From JAIPFM01 sp964494325 (GTDB lineage: Bacteria; Planctomycetota; Phycisphaerae; Sedimentisphaerales; Anaerobacaceae): DNA of 13,404 bases. The notes beneath the pieces are model-generated. The model saw only the letters and a program-made list of their open reading frames with translations. It ran no database searches and was not told where the DNA came from. Positions within the stretch are counted from its first letter, which is position 1, and every line of letters begins with the position of its first letter. Below are positions 1-6,633 of this stretch, piece after piece. The DNA is taken from assembly GCA_964494325.1 (NCBI GenBank), contig CAZBTJ010000150.1, positions 1 to 13,404 on the forward strand, written 5' to 3'. A program made the translations under genes and the position numbers.

Positions 1-2
1 TG

Positions 3-128
3 AAGCTAAGGCGGCTTTTTCCTGACGCAGTCCAGAATCAAAAAGATTCGCTTGCACGCCAAATTGAATTTTTAGAGGTGCCCTTTAGTTACAGAAAAAT
101 GGAATTAAAGTCATTAAAACCATATTAG
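3..128 (+). CDS. Possible C-terminal tail of an upstream gene (5' partial)
   Basis: Frame 3 is open from the left edge for 41 codons and stops at TAG 126-128, inside the AGGAGA ribosome-binding site of the enolase gene. The predicted tail is charged and partly helical in character: it starts KLRRLFPDAVQNQKD and ends KMELKSLKPY. I do not recognise the family. If real, the stop lies 12 nt before the enolase ATG, which would imply close translational coupling. The alternatives are a non-coding leader open by chance (41 codons is short and the end is AT-rich), or a gene ending at TGA 23-25 in frame 2 with tail EAKAAFS. No good promoter for enolase was seen in these 140 bases, which mildly favours a gene reading in from the left. 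Confidence 0.3.
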   Translation, partial: KLRRLFPDAVQNQKDSLARQIEFLEVPFSYRKMELKSLKPY

Positions 129-140
129 GAGACATGCAGA

Positions 141-1415
141 ATGACAGCTATTCAAAATGTATTGGCCCGCGAGATCCTTGACTCACGCGGTAACCCAACC
201 CTCGAAGTGGAAATTACACTCGAAAGTGGTGTCATGGGTCGCGCAGCTGTACCCTCTGGTGCATCAACCGGCGAAAACGAAGCCCTGGAAATGCGAGATG
301 GCGACAAATCACGTTATCTGGGTAAAGGCGTGCAGAATGCGGTGGATAATGTCAACAAAAAGATCTTCCCGGAAGTCGAAGGCCTCGACGCACTGGATCA
401 GACAAAGATCGACAAGGTCATGTTGGATCTCGATGGCACTGAAACCAAGAGTAATCTCGGCGCCAATGCCATGCTCGGTGTCTCTCTGGCCGTGGCCCAC
501 GCAGCCTCCAATGTCCTGGGCATGCCTCTGTACCGTTATATCGGTGGCACCAACGCTAAAGTTCTGCCTGTCCCTATGATGAACATCATTAATGGTGGCT
601 CACACTCAGATGCCCCTATCGCATTCCAGGAATTTATGATTCGCCCAATCGGCGCCCCCACCTTCAAAGAAGGGCTTCGGATGGGTGCTGAAGTATTCCA
701 CGCCCTCAAGAAGATCCTCAAGGACAAGGGCCTCAGCACAGCCGTGGGTGACGAGGGTGGTTTTGCCCCGAATTTCTCGGGTGGCACAGAAGAAGCCCTG
801 GACAGTGTGATTGCTGCTATCAAGGCTGCTGGTTACAAACCCGGCACGGATGTCACCATTGCCCTGGACTGTGCAGCCTCTGAGTTCTATGAGAACGGCA
901 AGTACAACTATGCCAAGTTCGAAGGCAAAGACGGCGCAGTACGCAGTTCAGAAGAGCAGGCAGACTACCTCGCTGAATTGATCGACAAGTACCCCATCGA
1001 TTCCATCGAAGATGGCTGCGACGAAGGCGACTGGGATGGTTGGAAGATTTCTACGGACAAGATCGGCGACAAGATCCAACTCGTGGGCGACGACCTCTTT
1101 GTCACCAATGTCAAGTTCCTCAAGAAGGGTATTGACCTGGGTTGCGGTAACTCCATTCTCATCAAAGTTAATCAAATTGGCACCTTAACTGAAACACTGG
1201 ATGCCATTGAAATGGCCCACAAGGCCGGCTTTACCGCTGTCATCTCACATCGCTCCGGCGAAACTGAGGACACCACCATTGCAGATATTGCCGTGGCCAT
1301 GAATGCCGGGCAGATCAAGACAGGTTCTCTGAGCCGTACTGACCGCATCTGCAAATACAACCAACTGCTCCGCATCGAAGAAGAACTCGGCGCAGTCGCA
1401 CAATACGGTTGCTAA
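141..1415 (+). CDS. eno: Enolase (phosphopyruvate hydratase)
   Basis: Cytoplasmic glycolytic and gluconeogenic enzyme that interconverts 2-phosphoglycerate and phosphoenolpyruvate with Mg2+. The 424-aa product has the normal full length (bacterial enolases are about 420-435 aa). The N-terminal capping domain starts with the typical AREILDSRGNPT (residues 9-20) and carries the SGASTGENEA loop (39-48). In the barrel I see the catalytic pair Glu205 (GDEGGFAP) and Lys342 (ILIKVNQIGT), the metal ligands Asp243, Glu290 (SIEDG) and Asp317 (VGDD), the phosphate-binding SHRSGETED (369-377), and Lys393 in QIKTGSLSRTDR. The metal-loop region reads NGGSHSDAPIAFQEFM, a variant known from several phyla rather than the E. 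coli form. AGGAGA at 127-132 sits 8 nt before the ATG and fixes the start. The gene is closed by an intrinsic terminator, so it is separated from the downstream transporter. Confidence 0.98.
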   Translation: MTAIQNVLAREILDSRGNPTLEVEITLESGVMGRAAVPSGASTGENEALEMRDGDKSRYLGKGVQNAVDNVNKKIFPEVEGLDALDQTKIDKVMLDLDGTETKSNLGANAMLGVSLAVAHAASNVLGMPLYRYIGGTNAKVLPVPMMNIINGGSHSDAPIAFQEFMIRPIGAPTFKEGLRMGAEVFHALKKILKDKGLSTAVGDEGGFAPNFSGGTEEALDSVIAAIKAAGYKPGTDVTIALDCAASEFYENGKYNYAKFEGKDGAVRSSEEQADYLAELIDKYPIDSIEDGCDEGDWDGWKISTDKIGDKIQLVGDDLFVTNVKFLKKGIDLGCGNSILIKVNQIGTLTETLDAIEMAHKAGFTAVISHRSGETEDTTIADIAVAMNAGQIKTGSLSRTDRICKYNQLLRIEEELGAVAQYGC

Positions 1416-1437
1416 GTCACACCATCAAAAGAACGCC

Positions 1438-1474
1438 CAGCCGCTGATCCTCAAAAATCAGCGGCTGTTTTTTT
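1438..1474 (+). terminator. Intrinsic terminator of enolase
   Basis: A perfect 11-bp stem, CAGCCGCTGAT (1438-1448) with ATCAGCGGCTG (1457-1467), closes an 8-nt loop and is followed directly by seven T (1468-1474). It starts 22 nt after the eno stop codon. This is a textbook Rho-independent terminator for plus-strand transcription. Confidence 0.93.
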
Positions 1475-1521
1475 GCCTATACAATGCATTAATACGATTG
1501 CCCAGGTTCCAACCTTCTCTT

Positions 1522-1550
1522 TTGACTCATGCCACCGTATACCTTATACT
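1522..1550 (+). promoter_or_regulatory. Sigma70-type promoter for the symporter gene
   Basis: A -35 box TTGACT (1522-1527) and a -10 box TATACT (1545-1550) each match consensus at 5 of 6 bases and are separated by exactly 17 nt. The expected transcription start near 1557 lies about 24 nt before the ATG at 1581. The site follows the enolase terminator, which makes a new transcription unit logical. It also argues against any translation start upstream of it. Confidence 0.75.
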
Positions 1551-1580
1551 TCACCGAAGTCTACTGGCTTGGGAGCTGTT

Positions 1581-2831
1581 ATGAAGCAGGTAAAACTTCA
1601 GTTGTATACTAAGATTCTGATTGGCATGCTGTGCGGCGTGCTTGTTGGATTGGTCACACACCACTTTGATGCCTCCGAGTATGTCCAGATCTATGTCAAA
1701 CCCTTTGGCACGTTATTCATCAAGCTCATCACCATGGTCATCGTACCGTTGGTATTTGCCTCTCTGGTCGTGGGCACTGCCAGTCTGGATGATATACGCC
1801 AGCTGGGACGCATCGGTATCAAAACCATGGCCTTTTATATATGTACCACCGTGATTGCCATATCCGGGGGACTTTTGCTGGCCAATGTACTTCAGCCGGG
1901 CCAGGGATTGGCTCTGGAGACCAAGGCACAGTTGCTTGAGCAGAGCCAGGGAACCATTGACACGCACAAAGCAAAACTGGCAGAGAAACCAACCTTGACT
2001 GAGCTGCTCCTGGATATTGTGCCACGCAATCCCATACGCGCTCTAATTGACGGCAATATGCTCCAGGTCATTTTTTTCGCGTTGCTGTTTGGCATCTGTC
2101 TGGCCCTCATCCCGAAATCGGAAGCCGGCCCTGTTAGGCAGGTCTTTGTGGGAATTAACGCTGTCATGATCCAGATTGTTCATGGGGTCATGCGTCTGGC
2201 ACCCTACGGTGTGTTTGCCCTGATGTCGGCTGTGATTGCCGATCTGGGAGCCAGCATCTTACTGGTCCTTCTAAAGTATGTGGTGGCCGTTCTGGTGGGC
2301 CTTTTACTCCATATGCTGCTGGTCTATTCCCTGGCGATCAAGCTGATGAGTCGGTTGAGTATACGCCAGTTTTTTAAGGGCATTCGGCCGGCCCAGCTGA
2401 TTGCGTTCAGCTCCGGATCAAGTTCGGCCACCCTGCCTATCACGATTGAGTGTGCCCACGAAAACTTGGGCGTCCCCATGAAGATTGGAAGTTTTGTCCT
2501 GCCCCTGGGCGCCACAATCAATATGGACGGAACTGCCCTGTTCCATGGGGTGTCCACCCTGTTTATCAGCCAGGTATATGGCCTGGACTTGACCTTTGCA
2601 CAACAGCTTACCGTGGTCGTGACAGCGACCCTGGCTTCGATAGGCACGGCTGGCACACCTGGCGCCGGCATGGTGACTCTGGCCATTGTGCTTCGAAGTA
2701 TTGGCATCCCCGTAGAGGGTATAGGATTGATCCTGGGCGTGGAACGTCTCGTGGATATGTGCCGGACTGCCGTCAATATTACAGGCGATGCCTGTTGTGC
2801 CGCTGTGGTGGCTGCCCGTGAAATTGAATAA
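1581..2831 (+). CDS. Dicarboxylate/amino acid:cation symporter (DAACS/SLC1 family)
   Basis: Inner-membrane secondary transporter that takes up acidic amino acids or C4-dicarboxylates with Na+ or H+ (GltP/DctA/GltPh relatives). The 416-aa length fits the family. Hallmarks in order: the serine-rich HP1 hairpin SSGSSSATLP (277-286), the TM7 cation motif GATINMDGTA (310-319), the HP2 hairpin GTAGTPGAG (355-363), and the TM8 substrate site VDMCRTAVNITGD with Asp392, Arg395, Thr396, Asn399 and Asp403. In characterised relatives the TM8 arginine holds the side-chain carboxylate of Glu/Asp, so an acidic substrate is likely; glutamate, aspartate and dicarboxylates cannot be separated from sequence. 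The frame is open upstream to a TTG at 1473, but ATG 1581 is preferred: it has GGGAG 5 nt ahead, yields a normal N-terminus (MKQVKLQLYTKILIGM), and lies just after a strong promoter. It is the first gene of a likely operon; the next gene begins about 30 nt later. Confidence 0.93.
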   Translation: MKQVKLQLYTKILIGMLCGVLVGLVTHHFDASEYVQIYVKPFGTLFIKLITMVIVPLVFASLVVGTASLDDIRQLGRIGIKTMAFYICTTVIAISGGLLLANVLQPGQGLALETKAQLLEQSQGTIDTHKAKLAEKPTLTELLLDIVPRNPIRALIDGNMLQVIFFALLFGICLALIPKSEAGPVRQVFVGINAVMIQIVHGVMRLAPYGVFALMSAVIADLGASILLVLLKYVVAVLVGLLLHMLLVYSLAIKLMSRLSIRQFFKGIRPAQLIAFSSGSSSATLPITIECAHENLGVPMKIGSFVLPLGATINMDGTALFHGVSTLFISQVYGLDLTFAQQLTVVVTATLASIGTAGTPGAGMVTLAIVLRSIGIPVEGIGLILGVERLVDMCRTAVNITGDACCAAVVAAREIE

Positions 2832-2861
2832 CACGATATGATGCATTTTGGGAAAGAGAAA

Positions 2862-4340
2862 ATGGATACGAACAAGACACCAGTTCATACCCTCATCATG
2901 TGGCTCCTGTGTTCAGCGAGTCTTCTGTGTGTGACACCACTCCAAACCATTGCCTGCTTTTCCATTGTGGCCGGTAAGGGGGCCTCAGTGGATGGACATG
3001 TGATCGTGGCTCACAATGAAGATGACGGTCCACCCCAGGTCGTCAATCACACCAAAATACCCAGGCAATACCATGCCCCCGGCGCAAAGGTAAAACTTCG
3101 CAATGGAGGTGAATTGGATCATCTAAAAACCACCTGGTCTTATCTGTGGTCTGAACTGCCTGGCATGAATTTCTCAGACAGCTATATCAATGAGTGGGGT
3201 CTGTGTATCACGAGTGACAATTGCCCGTCACGAGAGGACAAACCCGATCTAACGAACGGGGGCATCGGCTATATGCTTCGACGTCTGGTGGCCGAAAGAG
3301 CCAAAACTGCCCGCGAAGGTGTCTTGCTGGCAGGCAAACTTGTGGAACGATTTGGCTATATTGCATCAGGGCGCACCTATATCATCAGTGATCCCAGCGA
3401 AGGATGGCTCTTCTGTGTGGTACAGGGTAAACACTGGCTGGCACGACGCGTACCTGACAATGAAGTGGCCATCGTGGCAAACACCTACACTATCCGTCAG
3501 GTCAATCTGGCAGACCCGGACAACTTTCTGGCCTGCGAGGACATCATCACCTATGCCCAGTCGCGCAACTGGTATGATCCAGCGAAAGACGGTCCGTTCG
3601 ATTTTGCAGCAGCCTACGCCAGCCCAGGTTCTGCGGCCCATCCCTCCAATCTGGGTCGACAGTGGCAGGGCCTGACGTATCTCAAATCAGTACCCATTAC
3701 ATTTGGCCCTGACATGCCCTTCTCACTGATGCCGCGTCATCCTGTGAAGGTCGCTGATTTTATGCAGATCCTGCGTCATGCGCGGAATACCGTTCGCCAA
3801 ACCACAGAGAACCAGACAGACTGCCCTCCCAACAACACCTGCCGTATTTGCAGTGATATCACGCAGACCAGTTTTGTGGCCCAGTTGCGGCAAGACCCGC
3901 CTCGGGACATAGGTATTGTCTACTGGATGTGTCTGGCCCCACCTGAAACCTCTGTCTTTCTGCCCTATTATCTTGGCATTGCTGAGTTTCCCATGGGCTT
4001 TGTCACAAACAAAGAGAGGCCGTCAAAGGCTCTGTTTGACGAGAGGATATCTGCCCCCTACCGACCTGATCCCCTGGGCGCCTTTTGGACCTTCTCAAAT
4101 TTCCGCGAAAAAATATTAGGTATGTCCCCCGCGGCTCAGACACAGAGCCTGAAAACTGCACAGGCACTGGAAAAGCAAGCACTGAGTCTCCAAACCGCCA
4201 TCGACAAATCGGCCAAGCTGGCCTATGCTCAGGACAAACAGGCAGCACAATTGTTGTTAACCAACTTTTCAAATGGACTCTATATGTCGGCCCTGGACAC
4301 AATGACCCAGACACTGGGACACCATTTTGGCAATGAATAG
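2862..4340 (+). CDS. Secreted dipeptidase, peptidase family C69 (PepD-like)
   Basis: Predicted N-terminal-nucleophile cysteine peptidase that cleaves dipeptides or other short amide substrates. A signal peptide (hydrophobic 8-25) ends LQTIA, and the next residue, Cys32, begins CFSIVAGKGASVDGHVIVAH, which matches the family's start of mature enzyme 'C(T/S)..vGk.AS.DGs....n.D'. Cleavage before Cys32 would therefore both export and activate the enzyme. Other family-like blocks are GYIASGRTYIISDPSEGW (165-182), GKHWLARRVPDNEVAIVAN (189-207) and YWMCLAPPETSVFLPYY (354-370). The 492-aa length is typical. ATG 2862 is chosen because GGGAAAG lies 5 nt upstream; an in-frame ATG at 2838, 24 nt earlier, has no ribosome-binding site but cannot be excluded. 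It sits between a symporter for acidic substrates and a truncated propeller gene. A periplasmic dipeptidase supplying amino acids to the symporter is a reasonable inference. The Cys could also be read as a lipoprotein site, but Thr at -3 fits a lipobox poorly. Confidence 0.88.
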   Translation: MDTNKTPVHTLIMWLLCSASLLCVTPLQTIACFSIVAGKGASVDGHVIVAHNEDDGPPQVVNHTKIPRQYHAPGAKVKLRNGGELDHLKTTWSYLWSELPGMNFSDSYINEWGLCITSDNCPSREDKPDLTNGGIGYMLRRLVAERAKTAREGVLLAGKLVERFGYIASGRTYIISDPSEGWLFCVVQGKHWLARRVPDNEVAIVANTYTIRQVNLADPDNFLACEDIITYAQSRNWYDPAKDGPFDFAAAYASPGSAAHPSNLGRQWQGLTYLKSVPITFGPDMPFSLMPRHPVKVADFMQILRHARNTVRQTTENQTDCPPNNTCRICSDITQTSFVAQLRQDPPRDIGIVYWMCLAPPETSVFLPYYLGIAEFPMGFVTNKERPSKALFDERISAPYRPDPLGAFWTFSNFREKILGMSPAAQTQSLKTAQALEKQALSLQTAIDKSAKLAYAQDKQAAQLLLTNFSNGLYMSALDTMTQTLGHHFGNE

Positions 4341-4380
4341 TCTCACACAAAATTTGAACGGGCAAAGAATGTCACACCAT

Positions 4381-4385
4381 GGAGA
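4381..4385 (+). promoter_or_regulatory. Ribosome-binding site that sets the start at 4393
   Basis: GGAGA lies 7 nt before ATG 4393. The earlier in-frame ATGs at 4327 (inside the dipeptidase gene) and 4369 have no comparable purine block, so the short 178-aa form is the likely product. Confidence 0.6.
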
Positions 4386-4392
4386 ACAATCA

Positions 4393-4929
4393 ATGGGATT
4401 ATTAGAAGCTGTTTCAAAACTCCTTTCAGCTACGATTGGCTGCAAAGCCCGTGGATCTGGGTATACCTCACATTTTATCTGGCGTGATCCGAATCATCTT
4501 ACCATGTGGACCAAACACCGGGGCAAGAACGGTTTCTTCCTTTTTAAAGATGATGGGTCTGACAGAGGCATTGTTGTGGGCGAAAGAACAATGACCAGAA
4601 ACGGACACAATACCTATCTTCCGGGCCACGCTGAGTGGATACTCAATGATACCTACCCAGACAAGGACAGACTCCAACATGTGTATCTGTTCGATGTTAA
4701 AACCCAAAGACGCATTCCCATTGGTGACTTTCACCTCCCCCGATCCTACAAAGGCGAGTGGCGGGTTGACACCCATCCTCGCACGTCACCTGATGACAGC
4801 AAGGTGGTGATTGATTGCCCAGTCGGTGATCAGGGACGCCAATTGGTCATGATAGATATCAGTGGTTTAATTCAGACTGACTCGACGCACACTGAGCCAA
4901 GTCACACAGGCAGGCACATTAGACAATAA
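4393..4929 (+). CDS. Truncated oligogalacturonate-lyase-like beta-propeller protein
   Basis: The 178-aa product resembles the C-terminal half of planctomycete proteins related to oligogalacturonate lyase and TolB/WD40-like propellers, which normally have about 400 residues. The recognisable core is YTSHFIWRDPNHLTMW (24-39), then a blade with NGHNTYLPG (70-78) and WILNDTYPD (82-90), then VYLFDVKTQRRIPIGDFH (97-114), GEWRVDTHPRTSPDD (121-135) and a final RQLVMIDISGLI (149-160). The N-terminal blades expected before residue 24 are absent: that space is filled by the end of the dipeptidase gene, and there is no signal peptide. The tail after residue 160 is low-complexity (Thr, His, Ser) and probably unstructured. 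A fitting ribosome-binding site and intact frame suggest it is translated. It may be a decaying remnant, or a half-propeller that pairs with another protein. Lyase activity should not be assumed. It lies 52 nt after the dipeptidase gene and 31 nt before the oxidoreductase gene. Confidence 0.65.
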   Translation: MGLLEAVSKLLSATIGCKARGSGYTSHFIWRDPNHLTMWTKHRGKNGFFLFKDDGSDRGIVVGERTMTRNGHNTYLPGHAEWILNDTYPDKDRLQHVYLFDVKTQRRIPIGDFHLPRSYKGEWRVDTHPRTSPDDSKVVIDCPVGDQGRQLVMIDISGLIQTDSTHTEPSHTGRHIRQ

Positions 4930-4960
4930 GGTGGTCTTTTCAAATTAGAGGAGTCATACA

Positions 4961-6457
4961 ATGTCAAGCAAGATGAATCGTCGTACATTCCTGGGTTCAG
5001 CCATGGCCACAAGTGTCTTTACCATTGTACCGAGACACGTCTTAGGAGGCGCCGGCCATGTGGCACCCAGTGAAAAACTCAACTTGGCACACATAGGCAT
5101 GGGCACTCAGGGGTTTAATGAACTGGGCACTTTGTTGAACGACCCTCAAATACAAATCACCGCAGTCTGCGATCCCAATACAGACAGCAGCAACTATGTG
5201 GAGTGGGGCAAACACGGTGTACGCAATCGAATACGATCCTACATGGATAAGTCGACATGGCGAGAAGGAGAAAGCGGCTGCCCGGGCGGGCGAGAGGTGG
5301 GTCGTGAAGTGGTGGACACCTACTATAAAAACCACCTTGGTGTCAATCAGTTTAAGGGATGCGCAGCCTATGCTGATTTCCGTGAACTCCTGGCCAATGA
5401 AACCGATCTTGATGCAGTCAAGATCATGACCCCCGATCATCTGCATGCCACAATCTCAATCGCCGCCATGAAAAAGGGCCATCATGTGCTCATGCACAAA
5501 CCCATTGCCAATCGGATGTATGAAGGACGGCAAGTACTCAAAACCCAGGCGCAGACAAACAGGGCCACCCACCTGCTGGCCTATGGCAGCGGTGCGGGCA
5601 ACCGGCTCATTGCCAAGCGGATTAAGGAAGGGGTCATTGGCCCGCTGCGTGAAGTCCACAACTGGTCGAACCGCCCTGTCTGGCCTCAGTACACGGAGAA
5701 ACCCGTGGACAAACCCGCTGTGCCCAAGGGATTCGATTGGGACTTGTGGCTGGGACCTGTGACACATCGTCCCTATCATCCCCACTACACCCACACTGTA
5801 TTTCGAGGTTGGTATGATTTTGGCGGCGGCTCCATGGCAGATATGGGTATATACAGCCTGTGGCCTGTGTTTTCAGAACTCAACTTGGACACGCCCGTGA
5901 GTGCTGAAGCCTGGGCATCCCATGCCTGCACCATCAAGGACAATGTAAGTCGTCCCATTTGGAATGACTTTTCATATCCCGCGGCCTGTTCAATCCGACT
6001 CCATTTCGCAGCCCGGAATACCACGCCGGCCCTGGATCTGTTCTGGTATGATGGCGGCATGAAACCACGGTTGCCCAGAGAGGTCGAGGCCCACGACATT
6101 CGAATGGGCAAAGAAGGTATCTTGTTTGTGGGTGATCAGGGGGCGATTCTGGCGGACTTCCATGGGCAAAACCCGAGACTATTCACACAGGGTAAAAATA
6201 AACCATTAGACCTGACTCAAGACAACCCATCACGTCCCCATCCCCTGCAATTGTGGATTCAGGCCTGCAAAGGCGGCAAGGGATCTCCGGGCAGCTTTCT
6301 CAATGCCCGAGCCATAACCGATGCGGTCAATCTGGGCACGGTGGCGCTGCGTACAGGCAAAAAGGTGCTGTTCGACAGCAAGGAAATGAAAATCACCAAC
6401 GTCTCCGATGCCAACAAATACCTGGTTCGCGAATACAGACCGGGCTGGGAACTGTAG
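4961..6457 (+). CDS. Tat-exported Gfo/Idh/MocA family oxidoreductase
   Basis: NAD(P)-binding oxidoreductase of the glucose-fructose oxidoreductase/inositol dehydrogenase/MocA superfamily, which acts on sugars or sugar acids. AGAGGAG (4947-4953) precedes ATG 4961 by 7 nt. The N-terminus MNRRTFLGSAMATS carries a twin-arginine motif (Arg7-Arg8), so the folded enzyme should be exported. The Rossmann fold shows GMGTQG (46-51), the strand-2 acid region AVCDPN (68-73) and the family's MTPDHLHATISIAAMKKGHHV (156-176). An insert at about 80-130 containing CPGGREVGREVVDTYYKNH is typical of the long planctomycete/verrucomicrobial group. Two usual catalytic positions differ: the EKP motif reads His179-Lys180-Pro181, and the usual DMGCH/GxHxxD segment reads DMGIYSLWP (294-302) with Tyr298 in place of His. 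The lysine is kept, so a changed reaction or substrate is possible. At 498 aa it is longer than classical members (about 340-440). The substrate is unknown; the adjacent pectin-lyase-like fragment makes uronic-acid derivatives a guess only. Confidence 0.9.
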   Translation: MSSKMNRRTFLGSAMATSVFTIVPRHVLGGAGHVAPSEKLNLAHIGMGTQGFNELGTLLNDPQIQITAVCDPNTDSSNYVEWGKHGVRNRIRSYMDKSTWREGESGCPGGREVGREVVDTYYKNHLGVNQFKGCAAYADFRELLANETDLDAVKIMTPDHLHATISIAAMKKGHHVLMHKPIANRMYEGRQVLKTQAQTNRATHLLAYGSGAGNRLIAKRIKEGVIGPLREVHNWSNRPVWPQYTEKPVDKPAVPKGFDWDLWLGPVTHRPYHPHYTHTVFRGWYDFGGGSMADMGIYSLWPVFSELNLDTPVSAEAWASHACTIKDNVSRPIWNDFSYPAACSIRLHFAARNTTPALDLFWYDGGMKPRLPREVEAHDIRMGKEGILFVGDQGAILADFHGQNPRLFTQGKNKPLDLTQDNPSRPHPLQLWIQACKGGKGSPGSFLNARAITDAVNLGTVALRTGKKVLFDSKEMKITNVSDANKYLVREYRPGWEL

Positions 6458-6472
6458 ATCTTTAGAAAACAT

Positions 6473-6517
6473 CTGTACAACAAGACATTTGCAGAAAGCC
6501 CTGTTGTGTACAGTTTT
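6473..6517 (+). terminator. Weak terminator-like hairpin after the oxidoreductase gene
   Basis: CTGTACAACA (6473-6482) can pair with TGTTG-TG-TACAG (6502-6513) across a two-base bulge, with a loop of about 19 nt, followed by TTTT (6514-6517). It begins 16 nt after the stop codon at 6455-6457. The stem is AT-rich and interrupted and the T-run is short, so termination would be inefficient. Confidence 0.35.
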
Positions 6518-6525
6518 AAGCAGTC

Positions 6526-6594
6526 AGTTTTCAGAAAAACGCGTTTTTTATACTATATACTGTCATCTGAAAACTTGAAGTTTGCAAAACTTCA
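6526..6594. repeat. Nested inverted repeats in the spacer before the CNNM gene
   Basis: Three inverted repeats are packed into 69 nt. AGTTTTCAGA (6526-6535) pairs perfectly with TCTGAAAACT (6566-6575). Between the arms sits the 14-bp perfect palindrome AAAAACGCGTTTTT (6535-6548). Right after it comes TGAAGTTT (6576-6583) with AAACTTCA (6587-6594) around a 3-nt loop. TATACT occurs at 6549-6554 and 6556-6561, resembling -10 boxes, but I see no matching -35 box. The block may be an operator, an mRNA leader structure or a dispersed repeat; function is unknown. Confidence 0.6.
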
Positions 6595-6620
6595 CATACA
6601 ACCGCATCCTAGTAAATGAA

Positions 6621-6628
6621 AGGGAAGG
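6621..6628 (+). promoter_or_regulatory. Ribosome-binding site that sets the start at 6634
   Basis: AGGGAAGG lies 5 nt before ATG 6634. The other in-frame ATG, at 6616, lies before this purine block and has no purine-rich site of its own, so the 339-aa form is preferred. Confidence 0.65.
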
Positions 6629-6633
6629 CCTTA

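Noticed and set aside
52..92. Enolase promoter from TTGCAC or TTGAAT boxes
   Set aside because: No acceptable -10 hexamer lies 16-18 nt downstream of either box.
1473..1580. N-terminal extension of the symporter from a TTG codon at 1473
   Set aside because: It overlaps the terminator T-run, precedes the promoter at 1522-1550, has no ribosome-binding site, and adds 36 residues unlike the family. ATG 1581 is better.
2324..2875. Antisense open frame of 183 codons over the symporter 3' end
   Set aside because: It is a frame shadow of a well-conserved coding region, has no recognisable product, and spans the gap between two sense genes.
2862..2960. Lipoprotein signal on the C69 dipeptidase
   Set aside because: The Cys after the signal peptide has Thr-Ile-Ala before it, a poor lipobox, and the same Cys is explained as the N-terminal nucleophile of the family.
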